From JARRQB01 sp965368585 (GTDB taxonomy: Bacteria; Pseudomonadota; Gammaproteobacteria; Chromatiales; Chromatiaceae), in the NCBI GenBank assembly GCA_965368585.1, contig CBDUNM010000020.1, positions 1 through 51,773 of the forward strand: a DNA stretch of 51,773 nucleotides. Direction: 5' to 3'. The position numbers and the translations under genes were made by a program. This document shows, one piece after another, positions 1-8,036 of this stretch (position 1 is the stretch's first letter; every line of letters starts with the position of its first letter). A model generated the notes under the pieces. That model was not told where the DNA came from, ran no database searches, and was given only the letters and a program-made list of their open reading frames with translations.

Positions 1-178
1 AGATCAGGCCAAGAGTTTCGGTGGCGATATCGCAGCCGCCGAGAATCTCCCCTTTGCGTGCAAATGATCTTGCATCAATCAGCCATATATCAATACCATC
101 GGAAATCGCCTCGATTCCCGGTCGGTAAGATTGACCGAAAATAGTCGCCGCGCCGGCGTCGCGACCGGAGCTGGACAT
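1..178 (-). CDS. Hypothetical protein, partial (3' end outside window)
   Basis: Fifty-nine codons are visible from an ATG at 178 running leftward off the window edge. The readable N-terminus begins MSSSGRDAGAATIFGQSYRP and continues with a mixed, protein-like composition (segment IDIWLIDARSFARKGEILGG) that differs from the arginine- and proline-rich shadow frames typical of this GC-rich DNA. I do not recognise a family. It is divergent from the Nudix gene, with about 140 bases between the two starts. An in-frame GTG lies further upstream, so the start is uncertain. It could still be a chance open frame, because only one end is visible. Confidence 0.42.
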   Translation of the reverse strand, partial: MSSSGRDAGAATIFGQSYRPGIEAISDGIDIWLIDARSFARKGEILGGCDIATETLGLI

Positions 179-318
179 CGACCAGCGGCGGTTCTTCGAT
201 GCGGTGCGATAGCGAAGGCATGAACCCACCCCCGACGCCGGTCCTGTCCAGGGGACGTTCACCTGTCTTACCACCGGCTGCTAAGGTTACAAAATCACCG
301 CTGACCAAAGTCCGACCA

Positions 319-786
319 ATGAATACACAACTCGATACGCCGATCCGCAACGCCGCCCGCGCATTCATCGTGCGCGACCAGAACGTGCTGCTGCTGCGCA
401 AGCACGACGACGTCAAAGGCGAGCGCTACGCGCTGCCCGGGGGCTCCCAGGAGCCCGGTGAAACCCTGCACCAGGCCTTGTCGCGCGAATGCCTGGAGGA
501 GATTGGCACCGATGTCGCGGTGCGCGATCTGCTGCACGTGGCGGACTATTTCAAGCCCCGCAGCACCGTCCCGCCCAGTACCCGCCAGGTGGTTGAATTT
601 CTCTTCGCCTGCGACGTACCGGCCGACTATCGCGCACACAACGGCCACCGACCCGATAAGCACCAGATGGAAGTGGTCTGGGTACCGCAGAGAAACCTGG
701 CGAACCTCCCTTTCCAGCCCGCTTCAATGGCGCACCGCCTGAACGGCGCCGCGGCACCCCTGATTTACCTCGGCATCATAGACTGA
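319..786 (+). CDS. Nudix hydrolase
   Basis: A 155-residue protein beginning MNTQLDTPIRNAARAFIV. It carries a full Nudix box (GSQEPGETLHQALSRECLEE then IG), matching G-x5-E-x7-RE-x2-EE-x-G, so it should hydrolyse a nucleoside diphosphate linked to another group using divalent metal. The substrate cannot be told from sequence. An upstream in-frame ATG at 199 would add 40 residues of low-complexity sequence outside the Nudix fold. The ATG at 319 is preferred because the first beta strand follows directly. It is the first gene of the phosphotransfer operon and ends 2 bases before the next start. Confidence 0.85.
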   Translation: MNTQLDTPIRNAARAFIVRDQNVLLLRKHDDVKGERYALPGGSQEPGETLHQALSRECLEEIGTDVAVRDLLHVADYFKPRSTVPPSTRQVVEFLFACDVPADYRAHNGHRPDKHQMEVVWVPQRNLANLPFQPASMAHRLNGAAAPLIYLGIID

Positions 787-788
787 CC

Positions 789-2453
789 ATGCGCGTAGCT
801 CGGAGTATCCGCAACAATCTGCGCTTTCTCATCGCCGAGGTCAGTTCCCAAATGAAGAATCTGGGCACCTACGCGGAAACCGGCTCGCCCGCCGTTGCCC
901 TGCGGGTGCTCGACCGTGGCGGTTATGCCCGTAACTTGAAACTTCGGATCCACGAAAGTTGCGTCAGCCGCCTCGCCGCCAACGAGGACGGCGAAGTCGG
1001 TACGCTGGCCCTCCGGTCAATGGAATTCGTGGCCACCGACCTCGATCGCATCGCCGAACTCTGCCGTGAATGCGTGCGGCATATGATGCCCCTCGAACAG
1101 CGCAGGCATGTGAAACCCAAACGATTCGTGCCCGTGTTGCAGCGCATTGATCTTGGCGTCGGGATGGTCGAAGCGGCAATCGCGGAAAACGATACCCGTC
1201 TGGCGCTCAAGCTCGAGAAGATCGAAGACAAAGTAGACCGGGACTATCGACGGATATTGAAAGACTACAGCGCGGACCTGAAAAGCAAGCGATACACTGA
1301 AGACCTGATCGCCGGCCTGTTCATCGCCCGCACCGTGGCGCAGATGGGGATTGCCCTGCGCAGCATCGGCGAATCGATTGTCTCCGCGAACTTGGGGCAA
1401 CCGGTCAGTATGGAACGCTACCACTCGATTCGGGCCTCGGTTGCGCAACTGCAAAGCCACCGGCAGATGGACGATCTGTCGGTCGAGCCGATCGCCGAGA
1501 CGCGCTCCGGCAGCGCCATTTCCGGTATCTCTCGGCCTCACCACCGCGGCAAAGGCGGGTATCGTGGCAAGAGCGAAGACTATGTAGCCATTTACAAAGA
1601 CGGCGAAAAACGCAAGCTGAAAGAGGAGCGTCAGGGCGTCGAGAGCTGGCACGCAATCTACCCCGGGTTGGCACCGCGCATTCTTTCGTATCAAAAGCGC
1701 GGCAAGTCGGCGGCGCTGCTCGTCGAACACCTCGCGGGTCAGACCTTCGAGCAGATCCTGCTCCACGAATCGCCCGAACTGCTGGCTGAAGCCCTGCAAC
1801 GCCTGGGCAAGACCCTGCGCTCGGTATGGCATGAAACGCGCACCAAGAAACCGATCAACGCCCACTTCATGCGGCAGACCTCCAAACGCATGGGAGAGGT
1901 GTACGCCATTCACCCCGAATTCGCCAAGCGCGACGCCAGGGTCTGCGGTGTTCGCGCGCCGGGTTTTGATTCGCTGCTCAAGCGGGCCGCAGCGTACGAA
2001 ACAAACCTGCAGGCACCCTTTTCGGTCTACATACACGGCGATTTCAACGTCGATAACATCATTTACGACCCGTTGGAGAAACGCATCAACTTCATCGACC
2101 TGCACCGCTCCCGTTACATGGACTATGTGCAAGACGTGTCAGTGTTCATGGTCTCGAACTACCGCCTGCAGATTCTCGACGCGCCGCTGCGCCGGCGGAT
2201 CATGCAACTGGCCAAGGAGTTCTATACGGTGGCGCGCAAGTTTGCGCAGCAGCAGGGCGACGAGGTCTTCGATCTGCGCCTCGCGCTTGGCCTGGCACGC
2301 TCCTTCGCCACTTCGACCCGCTTTATTCTAGATAAATCATTGGCAAGACGGATGTTTCTGCGCGCCCGCTACCTCATCGAGCAGGTACTGGCCGTCGAGC
2401 CGCAGCGTGCCGCCGACTACCGAATTCCGGTCAAGGAGATCTTCGTTGACTAG
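789..2453 (+). CDS. PhoU-like domain fused to aminoglycoside-phosphotransferase-like kinase
   Basis: A 554-residue two-domain protein. Roughly residues 1-220 are helical and resemble a PhoU/DUF47 domain (two long-helix repeats, with acidic and basic heptads such as LEKIEDKVDRDYRRILKDYS). Residues about 255-520 have the APH/choline-kinase fold: a catalytic-loop motif HGDFNVDNIIYD near residue 417 and the metal-binding INFIDLHRS about 15 residues later. A basic, glycine-rich linker near residue 250 joins them. PhoU domains normally regulate phosphate uptake, and APH-fold enzymes phosphorylate small molecules or proteins. The fusion suggests a phosphate-status-linked kinase, which is inference. 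It starts 2 bases after the Nudix stop, and its last codons overlap the ATP-grasp start. The substrate is unknown. Confidence 0.75.
   Translation: MRVARSIRNNLRFLIAEVSSQMKNLGTYAETGSPAVALRVLDRGGYARNLKLRIHESCVSRLAANEDGEVGTLALRSMEFVATDLDRIAELCRECVRHMMPLEQRRHVKPKRFVPVLQRIDLGVGMVEAAIAENDTRLALKLEKIEDKVDRDYRRILKDYSADLKSKRYTEDLIAGLFIARTVAQMGIALRSIGESIVSANLGQPVSMERYHSIRASVAQLQSHRQMDDLSVEPIAETRSGSAISGISRPHHRGKGGYRGKSEDYVAIYKDGEKRKLKEERQGVESWHAIYPGLAPRILSYQKRGKSAALLVEHLAGQTFEQILLHESPELLAEALQRLGKTLRSVWHETRTKKPINAHFMRQTSKRMGEVYAIHPEFAKRDARVCGVRAPGFDSLLKRAAAYETNLQAPFSVYIHGDFNVDNIIYDPLEKRINFIDLHRSRYMDYVQDVSVFMVSNYRLQILDAPLRRRIMQLAKEFYTVARKFAQQQGDEVFDLRLALGLARSFATSTRFILDKSLARRMFLRARYLIEQVLAVEPQRAADYRIPVKEIFVD
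2433..2438 (+). promoter_or_regulatory. Ribosome binding site fixing a TTG start for the ATP-grasp gene
   Basis: AAGGAG lies 7 bases before a TTG at 2446, inside the 3' end of the PhoU/APH gene. Its quality and spacing decide the start of the downstream ATP-grasp gene, where no ATG is well placed. Confidence 0.7.
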
Positions 2454-3360
2454 TTCGGCCAAACGACCTTCGAACCAGGGAATCCGAATCGGCGTCATCG
2501 GCATTCCGGGCAAATGGTCCACCGAAACGCTGGCCGACGAGCTGGAGGCACGTACCGGGTATCGCAGTGTGATCGACATGGGCGGCGTCGCGCTCGACCT
2601 GACGGGCGGCCGCTTGAACTACGGCGAGCTGGACCTGTGCGAACTGGACGGCCTGCTGGTCAAGAAGATCAGCGCCGAGTATAGCCCCAACACCCTGGAC
2701 CGGCTCGAACTGCTGAGGGTCGCGGAACATGCCGGGGTGCGGGTGTTCAGTCGCGCCGAAAGGATATTACGCCTGGTCGACCGATTGAGCTGCACGGTCA
2801 CCCTGCGCAACGCCGGCATCCCGATGCCGGAGACCCTGGTCACCGAAGACCTCGGGGCGGCCATGACCGCCGTGGAACGCTTCGGCAGCGCGGTGTTCAA
2901 GCCGCTGTTCTCCACCAAGGCCCGCGGCATGTGCGTCGTCCACGCCGCAGACAAAGCGCGCGAAGCGGCAATCCGCACCTTTCGGCAAGACAACCCCATG
3001 ATGTACATACAACGACGCGTTGATCTGCCCGGGCGCGACCTCGGCATGGTCTTTCTCGGCGGCGAGTACCTGGGCACCTACGCGCGCGTGCCGCAGACCG
3101 ACGCCTGGAATACCACCATCAACAGCGGTGGCCGCTACGAGAATTTTGTTCCGCCCGATGACCTCGTCGACCTGGCACGGCGCGCGCAGGCGCCCTTCGG
3201 CATGGATTTCACCACGGTGGACGTGGCCGAAACCGCCGACGGACCGATCGTTTTCGAGGTGTCGGCGTTCGGCGGCTTCCGGGGCGCCAAAGAAGGTATC
3301 GGCATCAACGCCGCGGCACGCTATGTCGAATACGCCCTGCAGGAGCTCAGCGCCCGATGA
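2446..3360 (+). CDS. RimK-like ATP-grasp enzyme (GAK-system type)
   Basis: A 304-residue ATP-grasp protein. Visible elements are a pre-ATP-grasp Rossmann start (IRIGVIGIPGKWSTETLADE), the nucleotide-binding FGSAVFKPLFSTKARGM, the QRRVDLPGRDLG strand, and a C-terminal metal-site region FTTVDVAETADGPIVFEVSA. In RimK-like ligases the last motif usually reads E-V-N. Here the Asn is Ser (FEVSAFGGF), so the metal site may be modified. Family knowledge: ATP-grasp enzymes couple a carboxylate to an amine or thiol through an acyl phosphate. The start is TTG at 2446, backed by AAGGAG. It overlaps the upstream gene by 8 bases and the HprK-like gene by 4, implying translational coupling. Confidence 0.82.
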   Translation: MTSSAKRPSNQGIRIGVIGIPGKWSTETLADELEARTGYRSVIDMGGVALDLTGGRLNYGELDLCELDGLLVKKISAEYSPNTLDRLELLRVAEHAGVRVFSRAERILRLVDRLSCTVTLRNAGIPMPETLVTEDLGAAMTAVERFGSAVFKPLFSTKARGMCVVHAADKAREAAIRTFRQDNPMMYIQRRVDLPGRDLGMVFLGGEYLGTYARVPQTDAWNTTINSGGRYENFVPPDDLVDLARRAQAPFGMDFTTVDVAETADGPIVFEVSAFGGFRGAKEGIGINAAARYVEYALQELSAR

Positions 3361-4481
3361 ATACATCCCGCCTACCCTCCCCCGAGGCCGCCGCCAAGAC
3401 CTTGCTGGCCGGCGCCGAACTCGCCGACGAGGCACTGCACCTCGCGCTGGGAGCCTGCCGGATCCGCATACGTTCGAATTCGGTGGAACACCTGGCGCAA
3501 CTGCGCACCTATTTCGGTCACGTGGTGGGTCCCGCTGCCGACCCCACCCTGGAGATCATCGCCGTGGAGCGGGCGGCGCCCGATCCGGATTCGGACCTGG
3601 GCGTGACCTTCACCGATTGGCAACGCGAACCGGGCAAGGCGGGACGCAAGGACAGCTACGTCAATCTTCACGGCGCACGCCTGATCCGCAAGGTACGTAC
3701 CGGCATGGTGTTTCTGCAGAGCGCGAACACGCGCATCGCCGCCGGACCCTGCCGTCAGTACGACAATCAGGTCATCAATTTCATCAACGCCCAGTATATG
3801 AACTGGCTGCAGCACCAGGGATGGCATATCTGTCACGCCTCAGGACTGGTCCATGCAGGACGCGCGTTGGGTATCGCGGGCTTTTCCGGCGGCGGCAAAT
3901 CCACCCTGATGCTGCGTCTGCTAGAACATCCCGACGTCAACTACCTGACCAACGATCGGCTGTTCATTCGCCGCGCGGGCACGACGGTGCAGACTGTGGG
4001 CATACCCAAGCTGCCGCGGGTGAATCCCGGAACCATCGTGCACAATCCCCGCCTTCACGGGCTGATTCCGCAGGCGCAGCGCGAAGCCCTGCTGGCATTG
4101 CCGGCGGATGAACTATGGCACTTGGAAGACAAGTACGACGTGCTGGTCGATGGGGTCTACGGTGCAAACCGTATCACCCCTACCGCGCCGCTAGCGGCCT
4201 TTCTGGTGCTCAACTGGCAACGGGACAGCAACGCGCCGCTGCGGGTCGAACAGGTCGAGCTGGAACAGCGCCGCGAACTGCTCGGGGCGATCATGAAGTC
4301 GCCGGGGCCTTTCTACCAATACCCCGACGGTACCTTCTACCGCGACGATACCGCGCTTGATGCCGCCACCTACCTTGCGCAACTGAAGGGCATGCCGGTC
4401 TACGAGGCGTGCGGCGGCGTCGCTTTCGAAGACCTGGAGCGCGTGGTTCTGAACCAACTGTTGGCGTCACTGGAGACCTGA
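3357..4481 (+). CDS. HprK-related kinase (HprK-related kinase B type)
   Basis: A 374-residue protein with a Walker A motif GFSGGGKSTLMLR near residues 174-186, a following LTNDRLFIRR segment, and KLPRVNPGT downstream. This is the order seen in HPr kinase/phosphorylase-like P-loop kinases. The N-terminal 150 residues look like a separate alpha/beta domain. No HPr or other PTS gene is nearby, so the phosphoacceptor is probably not HPr (inference). The ATG overlaps the ATP-grasp stop (ATGA), and the next start follows the stop after 3 bases. As I recall, it corresponds to the kinase component of the curated GAK gene set. Confidence 0.8.
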   Translation: MNTSRLPSPEAAAKTLLAGAELADEALHLALGACRIRIRSNSVEHLAQLRTYFGHVVGPAADPTLEIIAVERAAPDPDSDLGVTFTDWQREPGKAGRKDSYVNLHGARLIRKVRTGMVFLQSANTRIAAGPCRQYDNQVINFINAQYMNWLQHQGWHICHASGLVHAGRALGIAGFSGGGKSTLMLRLLEHPDVNYLTNDRLFIRRAGTTVQTVGIPKLPRVNPGTIVHNPRLHGLIPQAQREALLALPADELWHLEDKYDVLVDGVYGANRITPTAPLAAFLVLNWQRDSNAPLRVEQVELEQRRELLGAIMKSPGPFYQYPDGTFYRDDTALDAATYLAQLKGMPVYEACGGVAFEDLERVVLNQLLASLET

Positions 4482-4484
4482 GGC

Positions 4485-5447
4485 ATGACCCGCGAACTGC
4501 TGATACTGCGCCACGGCAAGTCGGACTGGGACACCGGCACCGACGACTTTCACCGCCCGCTCAAGGATCGCGGCAAGCGTTCCGCGCAGCGCATCGCCAC
4601 CTGGCTGATGCGGCACAATCGGGTACCCGATTACGTCATCAGTTCCCCTGCGGAGCGCGCCATCGAGACGGCGCGCAAGGCCTGCAAGGCGATGGGGCTG
4701 GGCAGCGGCGACATTGTTACCGACCGGCGCATCTATCTGGCCACGCGGCAGGAGCTGCTCAAGGTGCTCGCGGCCTGCCCTTCCGACGCCCGCCGGGTGA
4801 TGCTGGTTGGCCACAATCCGGGGATGGAAGACCTGTTCGACTACCTGGCATCGAAACGGGTACCGACACCAAGCGACGGCAAGCTGCTGCCCACCGCCAC
4901 GCTGGCCCGTCTGGCAATGCCCGACGCGTGGCAGAACCTTGTGGCGGGCTGCGCCGAGCTGCAGGATCTGGTGCGACCCGCGACCTTGCCGGAAAAGTTT
5001 CCGTTCCCCGCGCCCGACGGCGAAGATCTTCGGGACCGGCCGTTCTACTACTACACGCAGTCGTCGGTGATTCCGTTTCGCCTGACCAAGAACGGCATCG
5101 AAATCCTGGTGATCTCCTCCAGCAAGAACAAACACTTCGTGGTTCCCAAGGGGATACACGACCCGGGTATGACCGCCGAGGCTTCCGCCGCCAAGGAAGC
5201 GTGGGAGGAAGCCGGCGTGGAGGGAGAAGTCCTGACGGAACCCCTTGGCCAGTACGTCTACGACAAATGGGGCGCCGAGTGCACCGTAACCGTGCATCCC
5301 ATGCGGGTCGACCGCATGGTGCCCGAAGCAGAATGGGAGGAGCGTCACCGGGGCCGCAAGTGGGTCTCGCCCGGGGAGGCTCAGGCGTGCCTCAAGCAGC
5401 GGGAGCTGGTGCCTATGGTGCAGGAACTGGTGCGGAGACTCGGTTAA
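4485..5447 (+). CDS. SixA-like histidine phosphatase fused to Nudix hydrolase
   Basis: A 320-residue fusion. Residues 1-160 are a histidine-phosphatase (SixA/RHG) domain: LRHGKSDWD with the phosphoacceptor His at 10, SSPAERAIETA near 53, and VGHNPGMED near 108 with the second His. Residues about 185-320 are a Nudix domain (VVPKGIHDPGMTAEASAAKE then AWEEAGV), closest in style to diphosphoinositol- or diadenosine-polyphosphate hydrolases. The first conserved Glu of the Nudix box is Met, while the catalytic E-x2-EE core is kept. The domain order is the reverse of mycobacterial MutT1. A Nudix step followed by a phosphomonoesterase in one chain suggests stepwise removal of pyrophosphate and then phosphate (inference). 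Confidence 0.85.
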   Translation: MTRELLILRHGKSDWDTGTDDFHRPLKDRGKRSAQRIATWLMRHNRVPDYVISSPAERAIETARKACKAMGLGSGDIVTDRRIYLATRQELLKVLAACPSDARRVMLVGHNPGMEDLFDYLASKRVPTPSDGKLLPTATLARLAMPDAWQNLVAGCAELQDLVRPATLPEKFPFPAPDGEDLRDRPFYYYTQSSVIPFRLTKNGIEILVISSSKNKHFVVPKGIHDPGMTAEASAAKEAWEEAGVEGEVLTEPLGQYVYDKWGAECTVTVHPMRVDRMVPEAEWEERHRGRKWVSPGEAQACLKQRELVPMVQELVRRLG

Positions 5448-5451
5448 ACTG

Positions 5452-6153
5452 ATGCCCCGAGTCATCGCCGCTCTGATGCGCCATGGCGACTACCACCAGC
5501 TGCCGGACACACCCAGTGCCCATCAACCCTTTCCGCTGACCGCGGGGGGCGAAGACCAGGCGCGCCAAGGCGTGGCGAAGCTGCAACAAGCCCTGGCTGT
5601 CAACGGTTGGGCACTTCACCCAGTCATCGACAGCTCCCGGCTGCTGCGCGGGTGGCAAACCGCCAACATCATTGCAAAGGAGATCGCCCCCTTCCTGCCG
5701 GACGCGCCGGTGGTGGAAAGCTTCGATGAGTTGGCGGAGCGCGGACTGGGCAGCGCCGCCAACCTTTCAATGCAGCAGATCGAGTCAGTCCTCGAGGTCG
5801 ATCCCCGCTGCGAACTGCCGCCACCCGACTGGAAGTCGAACAGTCACTACCGGCTTCCTCTACAAGGCGCCGAGTCGCTGCTCGAGGCCGGGTCGCGGGT
5901 CGCGAAACACCTAGAGTGGCGCATGCGCGCGTGCAAGCACGAAGCGACGCGCGACACGCTCAAGCTGTTCGTCGGCCACGGTGCCGCTTTCCGCCATGCC
6001 GCCTACCGCCTTGGCGTGCTGGAGTTCGAGCAGATTGCGCAGCTCAGTATGTTTCATGCACAACCCATCCACCTGGAGTACCTGTCCGACGGCGTCTGGC
6101 GCCATGTGACCGGCGATTGGAAGATACGCGCCGCCCAGGAGTCACCGGATTAA
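5452..6153 (+). CDS. Histidine phosphatase superfamily protein
   Basis: A 233-residue protein with MRHG at residues 9-12, a second arginine motif SSRLLRGWQTA near 63, an acidic ESFDELAERGLG segment, and the C-terminal VGHGAAFRHA motif supplying the second catalytic His. These are the elements of the phosphoglycerate-mutase-like phosphatase branch. It starts 4 bases after the SixA-Nudix gene. Residue 1 is an ATG close to the RHG motif, as usual for the family. The substrate is unknown. It is one of several phosphohydrolases in this operon. Confidence 0.82.
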   Translation: MPRVIAALMRHGDYHQLPDTPSAHQPFPLTAGGEDQARQGVAKLQQALAVNGWALHPVIDSSRLLRGWQTANIIAKEIAPFLPDAPVVESFDELAERGLGSAANLSMQQIESVLEVDPRCELPPPDWKSNSHYRLPLQGAESLLEAGSRVAKHLEWRMRACKHEATRDTLKLFVGHGAAFRHAAYRLGVLEFEQIAQLSMFHAQPIHLEYLSDGVWRHVTGDWKIRAAQESPD

Positions 6154-6318
6154 GACGCCACTATTAGAGATTACCTTGTCAAGCCAAAGAGCAATCGCCC
6201 GATCACCGCCACCATGATGCCGCCGTCGGGCGCGCGGTCAGGTAGTCTCGGCGTTCCGCAGCCAGATACGCGGGATCGATCAATCAATGCTCAGTCAATC
6301 TGCGACCCGTACAATCCA

Positions 6319-7674
6319 ATGCCAAAAAAATCACGCTCACACACGCTTCCCGTCTACCACGGAAAGAAATGGATACGCACCGGACTGCCGAAAAAGTCCA
6401 AACCCTGGGTGCAAAAAGACCACCCGCCCACCGGCAAGGACAGGAACGACCACGCCACCGTAGCCCGGGCCGTACAAAATGCGCTGAAGCACGCGCCCTG
6501 GGAGTGGCCGAAGCAACCGGTCTACTTCGTGACAGATCCGCATGCCGACGCCGAGGCGTTCGCTGCGTCACTGGTCGCCTCAGGCGGCGTCAAGAAGACC
6601 GGGCCGGATCATCAGGACTTCAGACTCACCAAGGCCGGTCGGCTCGGGCGTTTCGTCATCGGCGGCGACTGCCTGGACAAGGGTCCCAGCAACCTGGCGC
6701 TGCTCAAAAGCGTCCAGGCCCTGATGGAAAGCGGCGCGCGCGTAACCCTTTTAGCTGGAAACCACGACCTACGCCTGCTGTTGGGCCTGCGCGTGCTGGA
6801 CATGAAACGCGACCCGCGCACCGAGCACTTTTTTCTGCGCATGGGCCCGAAAGTGGTGCCACTGTTCAAGGAGGTATACAAGCACTACCTCAAGGGTAAC
6901 CGATACAGCCTGCGCGGCGTTCCGGACGAGCAGAAATGCCGCCATAAGCTCTATCCGTCAAAGCACTGGTTCGACGAGTTCCCCAAGGTGGCTGAGTGGA
7001 TGATGGCCAACGAAGCGGTGGAACGCGAAACGAACCGCATGCGCAAAAAGCTGGACCTGTTCGCCGAGCAGTGCGCCGAAGCCAAGCTGTCGATGCGCAT
7101 GGCCTACGCAACGGCGCTCAAATGCCGCGAACTCTTCCTCGATCCTCGCGGCGAGTTCGGCTGGTTCTTCGAACGTATGCAACTGGCGCGTCGGGAGGGA
7201 TCGTTCCTGCTGATTCACGCGGGTTTCGACGACCGCATCGCGGCCCTGATGGCGGAACGAGGCCTGAGCTACCTCAACGCGCTCTACCGTTACCAGACCC
7301 ACCACGACCCGTTTGAGTTTTACTACGGCCCGGTCGCCAACACGCTGCGTACCAAGTATCGCAAGGTCAACATGCCGCTAACTCGACACGGTGTGGCCAA
7401 GATGCATCGCCTCGGTATTCACGCCGTGGTTCACGGTCACCGCAACCTCTCCGAGGGACAGCGCATCATGCCGCGCCATGGCATGCTGCACATCGAAAGC
7501 GACATCACCATGGACCGCAACTCCCGCCGCAAGGAGGGACTCGACGGTTACGGGGTGGGTGTCACCATCATTCGGCCTGAGGGGACGGTGCTGGGCATAA
7601 GCACCGACGCCCCCCATGCGAAAGTGTTCCGACCGGCCGATTTTCAGCAACCAAACCGCGACGATACCCGATGA
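6319..7674 (+). CDS. PPP-family-like metallophosphoesterase
   Basis: A 451-residue protein with the five metallophosphoesterase blocks in order: TDPHADAEA near residue 75 (normally D-x-H), GGDCLDKGP near 112 (normally GDxxDRGP), GNHDLR near 150, HAGFDDR near 300 and HGHRNLS near 372. The first 60 residues are lysine- and proline-rich. A 150-residue helical insert between blocks 3 and 4 makes it longer than ApaH or PrpE. ATG at 319 of block 6001 (position 6319) is chosen over an upstream in-frame ATG at 6214 because the extension is low-quality. A 165-base gap precedes it, the largest in the operon, so an internal promoter is possible. It overlaps the next gene by 4 bases. Confidence 0.8.
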   Translation: MPKKSRSHTLPVYHGKKWIRTGLPKKSKPWVQKDHPPTGKDRNDHATVARAVQNALKHAPWEWPKQPVYFVTDPHADAEAFAASLVASGGVKKTGPDHQDFRLTKAGRLGRFVIGGDCLDKGPSNLALLKSVQALMESGARVTLLAGNHDLRLLLGLRVLDMKRDPRTEHFFLRMGPKVVPLFKEVYKHYLKGNRYSLRGVPDEQKCRHKLYPSKHWFDEFPKVAEWMMANEAVERETNRMRKKLDLFAEQCAEAKLSMRMAYATALKCRELFLDPRGEFGWFFERMQLARREGSFLLIHAGFDDRIAALMAERGLSYLNALYRYQTHHDPFEFYYGPVANTLRTKYRKVNMPLTRHGVAKMHRLGIHAVVHGHRNLSEGQRIMPRHGMLHIESDITMDRNSRRKEGLDGYGVGVTIIRPEGTVLGISTDAPHAKVFRPADFQQPNRDDTR

Positions 7675-7952
7675 AAAATTCCCATCAGCAAGAAAAGCAC
7701 GACTTCAGGCACGAATCCCTGCAGGATGCCGAGACTATTCAGCAGCTGCTCAAAGCATTGACCCGGGGTATAGCGAGCGGCAAACTCTCCTTCAGCGACG
7801 AGGACGGAGAAATCGTCATGCAGCCGCAAGGCCTGCTGCATCTGAAAGTCACCGCCGCCAAAGAAGACGGCCGCAACCGCGTTGCCGTGCGCATCACCTG
7901 GCAGGATGACGAACACCAAACGAAGAAGAAGAAATCACTGAAGATTCGCTGA
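7671..7952 (+). CDS. Amphi-Trp domain-containing small protein
   Basis: A 93-residue protein whose ATG overlaps the phosphatase stop. The region FRHESLQDAETIQQLLKAL, then a Gly-rich turn, then an alternating hydrophobic strand ending in VAVRITWQDDE, fits the short amphi-Trp domain, named for its amphipathic pattern finishing at an invariant Trp. The C-terminus is very lysine-rich. From memory, this domain co-occurs with the GAK ATP-grasp and HprK-like genes. A role as a carrier or modification substrate is possible, but nothing in the sequence proves it. Confidence 0.65.
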   Translation: MKNSHQQEKHDFRHESLQDAETIQQLLKALTRGIASGKLSFSDEDGEIVMQPQGLLHLKVTAAKEDGRNRVAVRITWQDDEHQTKKKKSLKIR

Positions 7953-8036
7953 AGCCGGCATCAACCTTCGTCGCGGCGGACAGCGCGTGTGCACGCTGCT
8001 TCAAGGCGCGATTCAACGACGCGCGATGCCCAACGC

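Noticed and set aside
1017..2132. 371-codon open frame on the minus strand opposite the PhoU-APH gene
   Set aside because: It is a shadow of high-GC coding bias. Its translation has no recognisable motif, while the plus frame has clear domain signatures.
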